NCBI GenBank assembly: GCA_035480415.1
Contig: DATIHT010000071.1
Location: 1-10,108, forward strand
From: DATIHT01 sp035480415
GTDB lineage: Bacteria; Patescibacteriota; Microgenomatia; Curtissbacterales; GWA2-41-24
Reading direction: 5' to 3'
Length of the DNA: 10,108 nucleotides
In this document: positions 1 to 6,271 of the stretch, piece after piece
How positions within the stretch are numbered: the stretch's first letter is position 1
How the letters are laid out: every line of letters begins with the position of its first letter
Notes under the pieces: model-generated
Seen by the model: the letters and a program-made list of their open reading frames with translations, nothing else
Told to the model about the DNA's origin: nothing
Databases searched by the model: none
Made by a program: the position numbers and the translations under genes

Positions 1-3
1 AAA

Positions 4-34
4 CTTGACACCTGACACTTGACACATGACACGC
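4..34. repeat. Heptamer array upstream of nusB (TTGACAC type)
   Basis: Four consecutive 7-base units in exact register (4-10, 11-17, 18-24, 25-31: CTTGACA, CCTGACA, CTTGACA, CATGACA) end two bases before the nusB start codon. Only one arm is visible because the window begins here. The same unit type recurs at 1419-1475, 1995-2023, 2271-2326 and 7373-7441. Confidence 0.85.
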
Positions 35-35
35 T

Positions 36-407
36 ATGAAAAGAAAAACAGACCCTAGGCACATTGCCCGGGTCGCTGCTTTTAAAAAGCTCTTTGAAAT
101 AAATCTAAGACCAAAGACAAGAATAGACAAAAATACTCTTGCCGGTAAAATCGTGGCAAAACAAGATGATATTAACCTTCTTGTTGAAAAAAACGCTCCG
201 GCCTGGCCTATTTCGCAAATAGCCCCGGTAGATTTGGCAATTTTACAAGTGGCTATCTACGAACTTTTGTTCAAAGAAAAAAAAGAGCCCTATAAAGTGG
301 TAGTAGACGAAGCAGTTGAGATCGCCAAAGAATTCGGTGGCGAAGCATCCAAGGGCTTTATTAACGGAGTATTGGGAAGTATTATAAAAGAAGCGACTAG
401 TAATTAG
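36..407 (+). CDS. nusB: Transcription antitermination factor NusB
   Basis: NusB binds boxA RNA with NusE (S10) and supports rRNA antitermination in the cytoplasm. The 123 residues are all-helical in character. The C-terminal half carries the family signature: a VDLAILQVAIYEL stretch around residues 65-77, then PYKVVVDEAVEIAKEF and a closing GFINGVLGSI around 108-117. It is somewhat shorter than the usual ~140 residues, and the N-terminal half is divergent. The ATG at 36 follows a heptamer repeat directly and has no clear Shine-Dalgarno. The last codons (ACT AGT AAT) and the TAG stop are built from the next heptamer array, so the natural C-terminus may have been replaced by repeat sequence. 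NusB heads a cluster of RNA and translation genes, and the family assignment is secure. Confidence 0.93.
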   Translation: MKRKTDPRHIARVAAFKKLFEINLRPKTRIDKNTLAGKIVAKQDDINLLVEKNAPAWPISQIAPVDLAILQVAIYELLFKEKKEPYKVVVDEAVEIAKEFGGEASKGFINGVLGSIIKEATSN

Positions 408-465
408 TGCCTAGTGCTTAGTAATATGATTACTAATAACTAGTGGCTAGTTACTAATAACTAAC
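396..465. repeat. Ten-unit heptamer array between nusB and acpP (TAGTG type)
   Basis: Ten 7-base units fill exactly 70 bases in unbroken register: ACTAGTA, ATTAGTG, CCTAGTG, CTTAGTA, ATATGAT, TACTAAT, AACTAGT, GGCTAGT, TACTAAT, AACTAAC. The first half is rich in TAGTR and the second half in its complement YACTA, so the array is an inverted pair of arms. TTAGTAAT (418-425) and ATTACTAA (429-436) form a perfect 8-bp stem with a 3-base loop. The array contains the nusB stop codon and ends three bases before the acpP ATG. Confidence 0.85.
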
Positions 466-468
466 TTT

Positions 469-711
469 ATGGTTGATTACACAGAAGAAATTAAAAAATT
501 AATAGAAAAACAATTTGGTCTGGAAGAAGACTCGGTTGAAGAAGACTCTCATTTGGAAGCAGATCTTAACATTACCGAGCTCGATCTCGAAGATCTTGTT
601 TCCGTTTTGGAGAACAAGTACGAGCTAACCATCCCACAGGAAGAATATTCCAAATTTAAGCAGGTTTCCGACATTGCTACCTATCTTTATGAACACGTCG
701 ACCAAGCCTGA
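469..711 (+). CDS. acpP: Acyl-carrier-protein-like protein lacking the prosthetic-group serine
   Basis: This 80-residue acidic protein has the length, acidity and four-helix pattern of acyl carrier protein, including EEIKKLIEKQFGL at the N-terminus and a C-terminal SDIATYLYEHV like the family's VGDVVKYIE. ACPs carry acyl chains on 4'-phosphopantetheine attached to the Ser of a D-S-L motif. Here the aligned segment (residues 32-39) reads DLNITELD, so Glu37 (GAG) sits where Ser should be, and the protein should not be modifiable there. It may be a structural or regulatory ACP relative, such as a partner of another enzyme, rather than a lipid carrier. Its 3' end overlaps the rnc start by 23 bases, so the two are probably translationally coupled. 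The fold assignment is fairly sure; the function is not. Confidence 0.78.
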   Translation: MVDYTEEIKKLIEKQFGLEEDSVEEDSHLEADLNITELDLEDLVSVLENKYELTIPQEEYSKFKQVSDIATYLYEHVDQA

Positions 712-1390
712 TCACTTCTCAAGCCTCCAAAAACAGTTAAAAATCAACTTTAATGCGCCGGCTCTTTTGAAAAACGCTTTTATCCACAGGTCGTACTTAA
801 ACGAGCATAAAGATTTTCAGGGGCAATCCAACGAAAGGTTGGAGTTTTTGGGAGATTCCGTTCTCTCTATTTTTGTTTCCAAACACCTTTTCGAAAAATT
901 ACCCCAAAGCCCGGAAGGTGAACTTACTCAAACCAGAGCAGCACTTGTGAGAACAGAAACCCTTGCAAAGCTTGCAAAAGATTTGGATCTTGGCAGGTAT
1001 TTATACCTTTCAAAAGGCGAAGAAGATTCCGGCGGCCGCGAAAATAAATCTATTTTGGCAGACACTTTCGAAGCTTTAACAGGCGCAATTTATCTGGACC
1101 AACCAACAGAAGTTGTGGAAAAATTTGTAAGGGGACAAATCCTCGACAATTGGAAAGAGCTTGCGAAAAATGCAGTAACAGACAATAAATCAAAACTCCA
1201 GGAAATCGTTCAACGCAAATGGCGAAAATCTCCAACATACAAATTAGCAAAATCGTGGGGCCCGGACCACGACAGAAGTTTTGAAGTAGCAGTTTACATA
1301 GACGAAAAAATGCTCGGACTCGGCGCTGGCAAGAACAAACAGACTGCCGCGCAAAGTGCAGCCGGCGATGCACTAAGTAGACTTAAATGA
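689..1390 (+). CDS. rnc: Ribonuclease III
   Basis: RNase III cleaves double-stranded RNA during rRNA and mRNA processing. Numbered from the ATG at 689 (233 residues), the catalytic domain holds the signature NERLEFLGDS at 48-57 with acidic residues Glu49, Glu52 and Asp56. The second active-site block is ADTFEALTGAIYLD at 124-137, with Asp125 and Glu128. All expected metal-binding acids are therefore present. A dsRNA-binding domain follows from about 165, with a KNKQTAAQSAAGDAL helix near the end. The ATG at 689 is preferred over an in-frame TTG at 674 because the sequence that follows resembles normal RNase III N-termini and the overlap with acpP is smaller. Neither site has a clear Shine-Dalgarno, and reinitiation after acpP translation is likely. 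Confidence 0.95.
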   Translation: MNTSTKPDHFSSLQKQLKINFNAPALLKNAFIHRSYLNEHKDFQGQSNERLEFLGDSVLSIFVSKHLFEKLPQSPEGELTQTRAALVRTETLAKLAKDLDLGRYLYLSKGEEDSGGRENKSILADTFEALTGAIYLDQPTEVVEKFVRGQILDNWKELAKNAVTDNKSKLQEIVQRKWRKSPTYKLAKSWGPDHDRSFEVAVYIDEKMLGLGAGKNKQTAAQSAAGDALSRLK

Positions 1391-1418
1391 AGATTTCTGG
1401 GATAATTCTTACTCAAGC

Positions 1419-1475
1419 GTATCAAAGTATCAAGTGTCAGGTGTCATGATACTTTGATACATGATACTTGATACG
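1419..1475. repeat. Inverted heptamer array between rnc and rpsP with a 14-bp stem
   Basis: The left arm has GTATCAA/GTGTCAG-type units and the right arm the complementary GATACTT/GATACAT units, with a 7-base pitch broken only by one extra A or T. Bases 1419-1432 and 1447-1460 are a perfect 14-bp inverted repeat around a 14-base loop. An alternative pairing, CGTATCAA (1418-1425) with TTGATACG (1468-1475), uses the same left arm, so two exclusive hairpins are possible. There is no T-run after the stem, so it is not a classical terminator. The array ends ten bases before the rpsP start. Confidence 0.88.
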
Positions 1476-1485
1476 TTAAATAAAT

Positions 1486-1992
1486 ATGTCAGTAAAAATT
1501 AGATTAACCAGAACAGGTAAAAGCCAGCAGGTTACATACCGAATCGTCGCGCAGGATACTCATTCCAAACGTGATGGTAAATTTTTGGAAATTTTGGGGT
1601 TTTACAACCCAAGTGCAGAACCGTCTTTGGAAATAAACAAAGAAAAACTGGCAGCCTGGACCAAAAAAGGTGCAAAGCCGACATTAGCTGTAGAAAATTT
1701 GTTAAATGAAGGCAAACTGAACAAAAAAGTCTCAAAACGAAAGCTGGCAAGAGACGCAGCAAAAGCCAAAACAACAGCAGACAAAGCAGAGGCCCAGAAG
1801 CAAGCCGCAGAAGCTCCTGCTCCGGCACCAGCAGCAGATCAAGCTCAATCAACAGAAGAACCCGCAGCCGAAACACAAGCCCCAGAGCCACAAGCCGAAG
1901 CATCATCACCAGCCGAAACTTCAGCACCGACACCAGAAGTAGCAGCCCAAGCAACCGAGCAAAAAGCACCAGAACAAGAATCTGCAGCTTAA
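1486..1992 (+). CDS. rpsP: Ribosomal protein S16 (bS16) with a low-complexity C-terminal extension
   Basis: bS16 is a small-subunit protein needed for 30S assembly. Residues 1-78 form a complete S16 domain: the start SVKIRLTRTGKSQQVTYRIVA, then KFLEILGFYNP near 33-42 and AAWTKKGAKPTLAVENLL near 56-73. The usual protein is about 80-90 residues; this one is 168. Residues 78-107 are a Lys/Ala-rich basic linker, and 108-168 are almost entirely Ala, Pro, Glu, Gln, Ser and Thr, predicted disordered and acidic. The tail is one open frame with similar codon style throughout (GCA, CCA, GAA, CAA), so it looks like an evolved extension, not a frameshift. Alanine-rich S16 tails are known in other bacteria. 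The gene lies between two heptamer arrays in the common rpsP-khpA-trmD order. Confidence 0.95.
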   Translation: MSVKIRLTRTGKSQQVTYRIVAQDTHSKRDGKFLEILGFYNPSAEPSLEINKEKLAAWTKKGAKPTLAVENLLNEGKLNKKVSKRKLARDAAKAKTTADKAEAQKQAAEAPAPAPAADQAQSTEEPAAETQAPEPQAEASSPAETSAPTPEVAAQATEQKAPEQESAA

Positions 1993-1994
1993 TA

Positions 1995-2023
1995 CTTGAT
2001 ACCTGATACTTGAAACTTGATAC
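1995..2023. repeat. Heptamer array between rpsP and khpA (TTGATAC type)
   Basis: Four units in register (CTTGATA, CCTGATA, CTTGAAA, CTTGATA) begin two bases after the rpsP stop and end eleven bases before the khpA start codon at 2033. Only one arm orientation is present, so this copy does not form a long hairpin. Confidence 0.85.
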
Positions 2024-2032
2024 ACTAAACCT

Positions 2033-2266
2033 ATGGATGATCTATTAAAATTGCTAGTCGAACCTCTGGTTACCGACATTAACGAAGTCAAAATCGAAAA
2101 ACAGGAAGATGGTAATAACATTCTTTTTACCATGATGATCCCGCAAACAGATATTGCCAAAGTAATAGGTAAGGGGGGCAAGATGATCAAATCTATTAAG
2201 AACCTGCTGAAAATACGCGCCATAAAAGAGAATGTTTTCGCGAACCTCGAAGTGAAAGAAGCCTAA
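2033..2266 (+). CDS. khpA: KhpA-type KH-domain RNA-binding protein
   Basis: This is a single type II KH domain of 77 residues with the diagnostic GxxG loop at 45-49 (IGKGG), followed by a helix KMIKSIKNLLKIRA. KhpA-family proteins bind structured and small RNAs, often with KhpB/Jag, and are usually encoded between rpsP and rimM/trmD, as here. The N-terminal DLLKLLVEPLV helix also fits. No rimM is found between this gene and trmD, although rimM often occupies that place in other bacteria. There is no clear Shine-Dalgarno before the ATG. The call rests on both motif and position. Confidence 0.92.
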   Translation: MDDLLKLLVEPLVTDINEVKIEKQEDGNNILFTMMIPQTDIAKVIGKGGKMIKSIKNLLKIRAIKENVFANLEVKEA

Positions 2267-2270
2267 GTTT

Positions 2271-2326
2271 GTATCAAGTATCATGTATCAAAGTATCATG
2301 ACACCTGACGCATGACACATGACACG
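2271..2326. repeat. Inverted heptamer array that contains the trmD start codon
   Basis: Units of GTATCAA/GTATCAT (2271-2300) turn into complementary-orientation GACACCT, GACGCAT, GACACAT units up to 2326. The two arms are imperfect complements because one carries TATCA-type and the other TGACA-type units. CATGACA units create three ATGs at 2298, 2312 and 2319. Only 2319 opens trmD: 2298 is in frame but meets TGA after five codons, and 2312 is out of frame and ends early. Confidence 0.85.
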
Positions 2327-2978
2327 TTTTTTCATAATTACCCTTTTCCCTCAAATTTTTGACGGTTTCACAACAGGCAGTATCATAGGCCGCGCCATAG
2401 GCAAAAAAATAATCAGCATTAAGTTTATAAACCCAAGAGATTTTGCAAAGGATAAATACAAATCCGTCGACGACAAACCGTATGGCGGTGGAGCAGGCAT
2501 GGTAATGAAAGTTGAAAACCTGGTAGCCGCAATAGAGTCGATTAAACCCAAGTCATACATAGTTCTTCTTTCTGCATCCGGCAAAAAATATACGCAAAAA
2601 ATTGCCAAGGAGCTTGCCAAAAAGAAGAATATTGCACTTGTATGCGGTCACTACGAAGGCATAGACGCCAGGGTAGAAGAATTTGTAGATGAAGTCATCT
2701 CAGTGGGAGATTACGTGACAACCGGAGGCGAAGTGCCGGCAATGGCAATTATAGACTCGATAAGCAGACTTATACCCGGTGCGATAACAGAAAGATCACT
2801 AAACAAAGAGTCTTTCGACGATGACCTGCTGGAAGCCCCACAATATACAAGACCCGAAGACTTCAGGGGATTAAAAGTGCCTCAAGCGTTACTTTCCGGC
2901 AATCACAAACAAATCGAAACATGGAGAAAAGAACAAGCAAAAAAACGTACCAAAAAATATCGCCCTGATCTTTTATAA
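2319..2978 (+). CDS. trmD: tRNA (guanine37-N1)-methyltransferase TrmD
   Basis: TrmD uses S-adenosylmethionine to make m1G37 in tRNAs, preventing +1 frameshifts. The 219 residues carry all the usual signatures: N-terminal IITLFPQIFDGF, KPYGGGAGMVM at 53-63, the trefoil-knot SAM loop LVCGHYEGIDARV at 107-119, DYVTTGGEVPAMAIIDSISRL-type knot segment at 131-151 with RLIPG following, and ALLSGNHKQIETWR at 190-203. The SPDM-like linker is present as EAPQYTRPEDFRG. The start ATG and second codon come from the upstream heptamer array. The gene is complete and is the last of the plus-strand cluster. Its TAA stop abuts the TAA of the opposing gene in a shared TTATAA (2973-2978), with no visible bidirectional terminator. 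Confidence 0.97.
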   Translation: MTRFFIITLFPQIFDGFTTGSIIGRAIGKKIISIKFINPRDFAKDKYKSVDDKPYGGGAGMVMKVENLVAAIESIKPKSYIVLLSASGKKYTQKIAKELAKKKNIALVCGHYEGIDARVEEFVDEVISVGDYVTTGGEVPAMAIIDSISRLIPGAITERSLNKESFDDDLLEAPQYTRPEDFRGLKVPQALLSGNHKQIETWRKEQAKKRTKKYRPDLL

Positions 2979-3815
2979 TTTTTCAGATGGTGGTGGTGGT
3001 AATGCAGCACCGGATGGCAACATTGCTTGACGACTTTCAAGCGATAAAACCCTTGCTCTGATTGCACGACCCTGCTGAAACTTTGATGCTCTATTTGTCC
3101 CACCTTTATCAGTCTTTGATTTTCTCAAAACATCAAGAATATCTCGATAATCAGCCGCAGTAAAATTTAAATGAAACTCAGGATCAGCTTCCAAAAAAGC
3201 TTTAGGTGATAATTGTGCCTGACCATCATTCCACATATCAAGAAAAGTTAAACCAAGTATATGCGCTTCTGCTTTACCTTTTAGAGAAAAGGTTGCCCCT
3301 CGATTATTAGCATTTTCTGATAAATTCAGACCCCAATAAGTCCCGGTGTGATGAGATTTATCTTCTCGTGTTTGTCTGAGTCTTCTCAAACCAATTTCTC
3401 TTGTTGAATGCTCTCCCGAAGCATCCTCTGTAAACCTTCCCTGCCCTTTAGTCTGTGAATTAGTCTTTGAACTATTATCAACCAAAAAAACAAAAGTCTC
3501 GTCACGATCGCCAAACATTCTTGAGTCAGATAAGCCTACTAATAAGACTCTACTGCCCTCAGTATACAGTTCATCATCAAGAGGTTTACGTCTCACTAAA
3601 TCGTCAAAATCTTGATGGAATAAAGGATACTGCTGAGGGTAAACTAGAGCAACCGCATTTGGATCAGTAAGCTTCGTGAGAATCTCGCCAATAATTGCCT
3701 TTTGTATCTCATCAACAGACAATTCCTTGGGTAGGGCTAGTTTTCCTGTCTCGCCACCTACTATCTTTCCAGTTTGACCAGGAACTATACCGAGATCGCG
3801 AGGTTCGCCATCCAT
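2973..3815 (-). CDS. Unrecognised soluble protein at the 3' end of the pilus operon
   Basis: I do not recognise this 280-residue protein. It has no signal peptide and no membrane segment. It is highly charged in the middle (many Asp, Arg and Lys), with a predicted helix ELSVDEIQKAIIGEILTKL near 32-50, a hydrophobic strand-like RVLLVGLSD near 88-96, ETFVFLVDNSS near 105-115, and a Pro-rich tail ending PPPPSEKL. An ATG lies three bases after the pilO stop, so it is probably co-transcribed and translationally coupled with pilMNO, suggesting a pilus-linked role such as cytoplasmic regulation or assembly. Its residue content is far less Ala/Ser/Val-rich than its neighbours, so it may have been acquired separately. 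Its stop codon abuts that of convergent trmD. Confidence 0.72.
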   Translation of the reverse strand: MDGEPRDLGIVPGQTGKIVGGETGKLALPKELSVDEIQKAIIGEILTKLTDPNAVALVYPQQYPLFHQDFDDLVRRKPLDDELYTEGSRVLLVGLSDSRMFGDRDETFVFLVDNSSKTNSQTKGQGRFTEDASGEHSTREIGLRRLRQTREDKSHHTGTYWGLNLSENANNRGATFSLKGKAEAHILGLTFLDMWNDGQAQLSPKAFLEADPEFHLNFTAADYRDILDVLRKSKTDKGGTNRASKFQQGRAIRARVLSLESRQAMLPSGAALPPPPSEKL

Positions 3816-3818
3816 ATA

Positions 3819-4607
3819 TTAAAATGGGGTGAACAGGTCGCTTCTGCCTGTTGGTATGTTAGGAATCGCAGAAGCGGTAGAGCTTGTCGACGAATTGGCA
3901 GTCTGAATACTTTTTAGCAAATCTTCTTCTTTTGGCGTAAGATTTTGAATCTGTGACTCCACAGACCCAAGCTGAGTTGGCAACGGCTTCCAATATGCTT
4001 CAATAACAAAGTCGGCATGCAGACTTGTACCTGCAGCCCCGGCAGCACTAATTGTTAAATCCCTAACGCCTAAAACTCTTGGCAGTGCATATACGCTGCT
4101 TAAAAATTTCAAAAACGATTTGTAATCGGAAGTCGTTGCAATCTTGATATCTACCTTTGGCGCCACAGTAGAAGTTGCAGCCGAGCCCTGCGAAGTGTCT
4201 GCTTTGGCATTTGGGTCTTCACCCGACAAATTGCCAGGAGCAACATCAACCCTTTCCAAAATAACACCATTCTGAGAAGCCGCAGACTCAATTTGCCTCA
4301 CCGCAGTAAATACGGATTTATCAGAAGGCATCGCTTGTTCGGCAAGACCAATTTGGTCCTGTAATTTTGCCTCGTCCAGTCCGGAAAGCAACGAAGCTTT
4401 TTTGGAAAGCGCATCCGCACGCGATGTAAGTTCGGCATTTGTTACCCGCAGCGAAAGAGCCTGCGAAAATCTTGGCAAAACCACCAAAACCAAAACAACA
4501 ACCGAAACCAAAATAGCAGCAGCAGGCGCACCAAAAGTAGTATATTTGGAAAAATCCAAACCCTTTGCGCCTGTTTTTAAATTTGAAGAAAAGCTGGGTA
4601 TATTCAT
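3819..4607 (-). CDS. pilO: Type IV pilus inner-membrane protein PilO-like
   Basis: PilO pairs with PilN in the inner membrane and links PilM to the outer parts of the pilus machine. The 262-residue protein has a short cytoplasmic N-terminus, one membrane helix at about 28-45, and a periplasm-side (outer-face) helical region at about 50-90 (RVTNAELTSRADALSKKASLL) that looks like a coiled coil. A ferredoxin-like alpha/beta domain follows, around SVFTAVRQIESAASQNGV and YKSFLKFLSSVYALPRVLGV, typical of PilO. The C-terminus adds a Ser/Thr-rich tail. The ATG overlaps the pilN stop (ATGA), and a strong GGGAGGT lies at 4625-4619, eleven bases upstream. Sequence identity to proteobacterial PilO looks low; topology and gene order carry the call. 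Confidence 0.82.
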   Translation of the reverse strand: MNIPSFSSNLKTGAKGLDFSKYTTFGAPAAAILVSVVVLVLVVLPRFSQALSLRVTNAELTSRADALSKKASLLSGLDEAKLQDQIGLAEQAMPSDKSVFTAVRQIESAASQNGVILERVDVAPGNLSGEDPNAKADTSQGSAATSTVAPKVDIKIATTSDYKSFLKFLSSVYALPRVLGVRDLTISAAGAAGTSLHADFVIEAYWKPLPTQLGSVESQIQNLTPKEEDLLKSIQTANSSTSSTASAIPNIPTGRSDLFTPF

Positions 4608-5155
4608 TTTGTCGCTTTACCTCCCGCGTATTTTGCGCTTATTACAAAAGTATAAACTCCGCCTTCTGTCGAGGTTAGGGAATCAATAGAAACATCGGAA
4701 AGAATATCGCCAGCACTCGAACTAACCAGAGATTTAGCCAAAACCGCAACATCTGCAGAAGATTTAGCCTTACCGGAAAAAGTAACCTTGCCATTGGCAA
4801 TTTTAATATCTGTAAAATAGACGTTTTGGGGAACCAAAGAAGCCAGCGTTTCAAAAGCTTTGGGAAAATTAGCCCTTGCATCCTCAACTTGTACGGCAGT
4901 TGCGGTTTTATCCGCAACAACTGTCATTAATTCTTCCTTGGCCTTATAAGATTCAATTTGTGAAGAAATACTGGAAACCGAAGCAGCAAGCGTCTTGCTC
5001 TTGGACTGAAACATTACAAGCAAAGAAAGAGTAGCAACGGTTAAAACAGCACACACCACCAAAGACGAAATTGCACCAAATTGCACACGCTTCAGGAGCA
5101 TCTCAACCCTGGCGTTTGTCTGTTCTTCCTGTGGTATTAAATTAATATCAGCCAT
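4604..5155 (-). CDS. pilN: Type IV pilus assembly protein PilN-like
   Basis: PilN has a short cytoplasmic tail that docks into the actin-like PilM and a single membrane helix. The N-terminus carries the expected docking motif as INLIP at residues 4-8, followed by a basic-amphipathic stretch and a membrane helix at about 29-49. A coiled-coil-like SKTLAASVSSISSQIESYKAK and then a Fimbrial-assembly (PilN) alpha/beta domain follow, with FPKAFETLASLVPQNVYFTDI and KVTFSGKAKSSADVAVLAKSL segments characteristic of the family. Its 183 residues are normal for PilN. The stop overlaps the pilO start. A heptamer array separates it from pilM, which is unusual because pilM and pilN are often tightly coupled. 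Confidence 0.9.
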   Translation of the reverse strand: MADINLIPQEEQTNARVEMLLKRVQFGAISSLVVCAVLTVATLSLLVMFQSKSKTLAASVSSISSQIESYKAKEELMTVVADKTATAVQVEDARANFPKAFETLASLVPQNVYFTDIKIANGKVTFSGKAKSSADVAVLAKSLVSSSAGDILSDVSIDSLTSTEGGVYTFVISAKYAGGKATK

Positions 5156-5157
5156 AG

Positions 5158-5224
5158 TTAGTCAAAGTGTACAGTCAAAGTCGAGAGTCTAATGCTTTAC
5201 ACTTTTCTCTTTGACTTTGACTTA
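5158..5224. repeat. Inverted heptamer array between pilM and pilN (GTCAAAG type)
   Basis: GTCAAAG units on the left and CTTTGAC units on the right make an inverted array with about a 7-base pitch. GTCAAAGTC (5174-5182) pairs perfectly with GACTTTGAC (5213-5221), extended by AGAG/CTCT. An overlapping alternative stem pairs AAAGTGTA (5164-5171) with TACACTTT (5198-5205). The array ends three bases before the pilN start codon on the minus strand and so would form the 5' region of any pilN-proximal transcript. Confidence 0.8.
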
Positions 5225-5242
5225 ATTTCAGCGTAGCAGAAA

Positions 5243-6265
5243 TTAACTTCTCAGAGCAAGTCCCGTTGCCACCGCAAATACACTTCCTTGATTTGCCAAG
5301 GAAGTAGCAAGTCCGCTTTTGTCAAAATTTGCCCAAGGGTCTCCAAGTGAAACTTCTAAATTGGTTCTTCCGACTAAAAATTCGGAAAGTCCTGGCAAAA
5401 ATGCGCCACCGCCACAAATAACAAGTCTGTTTACATCACCGCTTGGCAAATGACTCCTGCAATATTCAATTGCTTTTAAAATCTCGCCAATTACAATATC
5501 TAAAATAGGAAAAAGGACAGCGGCAACTTTGCCGGAAAGTTTGTCTTCTAAAATACCATATGTGTGTTTATATTCTTCCGCCTGTTTCTGCGGCAGGTTA
5601 AATTCAGCGGCAATGGCAGCAGTAAGGTTCATACCCCCCGTTGCAACAGAACGCGTAAACAAAATGTTGCCTCCGGCAGCAACCACCAATTCGGTAGAAA
5701 GTGCTCCCAGGGAAAGAATAATAGTGGCACCTTCGCCGCGGCCCCCCAAAACACGCACCAAAGCAGCCGACTCAGTTTCTAGTGCTTCCGGTTTCAATTT
5801 AGCATCTTTGGTAACCGTGATATATTTTTGGATTACCCGTTTTGGTGCAGCAATTAAAAGTACATCCATTTTCCCGTCAATCCCCGATGCGCCTTCTATT
5901 CTATTTACAACCTTATACTGCAAAACAACATCTTTGATTGGCAGGGGTATATATTCTTCTGCTTCCCAATTAATAGCCGAAGAAAGTTCTTTATCAGTCA
6001 AAGTCGGCATCTGAATAAGCCTGGTGACAACCTGCGATTCGATTAGAGAAACTGCACATTTGTCCCCCTGAATCTTGGCAGCCACAACACATTCACGTAT
6101 AGCTTGAGTAACTTTTGCAAGATCACCGGGAGATTCCGAAACGATACCACCGTCGGGTGTAGGAATGGCAGCAGCGGCAGTCAACATGTACTTACCGCCT
6201 TTTGTATCCACTTGAACAACTTTTATAAAAGATCTACCAATATCAAGACCAAATAGGGCAGGCAT
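5243..6265 (-). CDS. pilM: Type IV pilus actin-like ATPase-fold protein PilM
   Basis: PilM is a cytoplasmic actin-fold protein that binds the PilN tail. The 340 residues begin with the phosphate-1 motif FGLDIGRSFIKVVQV (5-19, Asp8, Gly10). They include INWEAEEYIPLPI at 98-110, a well-known PilM signature, the phosphate-2 region at 183-192, EYKHTYGI near 231-238, and the adenosine motif LVICGGGAFLPGL at 281-293. Length and motif order match PilM. In phosphate-2 the usual Asp-x-Gly appears as Ser185-Leu-Gly187, so nucleotide hydrolysis may be altered. The start lies six bases after the preceding stop with no obvious Shine-Dalgarno. The gene sits upstream of pilN and pilO, as in the canonical pilMNO order. 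Confidence 0.95.
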   Translation of the reverse strand: MPALFGLDIGRSFIKVVQVDTKGGKYMLTAAAAIPTPDGGIVSESPGDLAKVTQAIRECVVAAKIQGDKCAVSLIESQVVTRLIQMPTLTDKELSSAINWEAEEYIPLPIKDVVLQYKVVNRIEGASGIDGKMDVLLIAAPKRVIQKYITVTKDAKLKPEALETESAALVRVLGGRGEGATIILSLGALSTELVVAAGGNILFTRSVATGGMNLTAAIAAEFNLPQKQAEEYKHTYGILEDKLSGKVAAVLFPILDIVIGEILKAIEYCRSHLPSGDVNRLVICGGGAFLPGLSEFLVGRTNLEVSLGDPWANFDKSGLATSLANQGSVFAVATGLALRS

Positions 6266-6271
6266 AAAAAT

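Noticed and set aside
4..40. Sigma-70-like promoter from the exact TTGACA hexamers
   Set aside because: TTGACA at 5-10 and 19-24 arises from the heptamer unit, and no -10-like hexamer lies at 16-18 bases from either; the nearest TATGAA is at the start codon.
396..465. CRISPR-like array from the regular repeats
   Set aside because: Units are 7 bases, contiguous, without unique spacers, and no cas gene is present.
674..688. TTG start for RNase III
   Set aside because: The ATG at 689 gives a normal family N-terminus and a shorter overlap with acpP; no Shine-Dalgarno favours TTG.
1532..1969. Leu-rich open frame opposite rpsP
   Set aside because: Leu/Val-rich translation is the expected complement of the Ala/Glu/Gln codon bias of the S16 tail.
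2960..2990. Bidirectional terminator between trmD and the convergent gene
   Set aside because: The stops share TTATAA, and I see no G/C-rich stem with a T-run around it.
5529..6014. Open frame on the plus strand opposite pilM
   Set aside because: Antisense to a clear PilM with intact motifs; no start signal or family resemblance.
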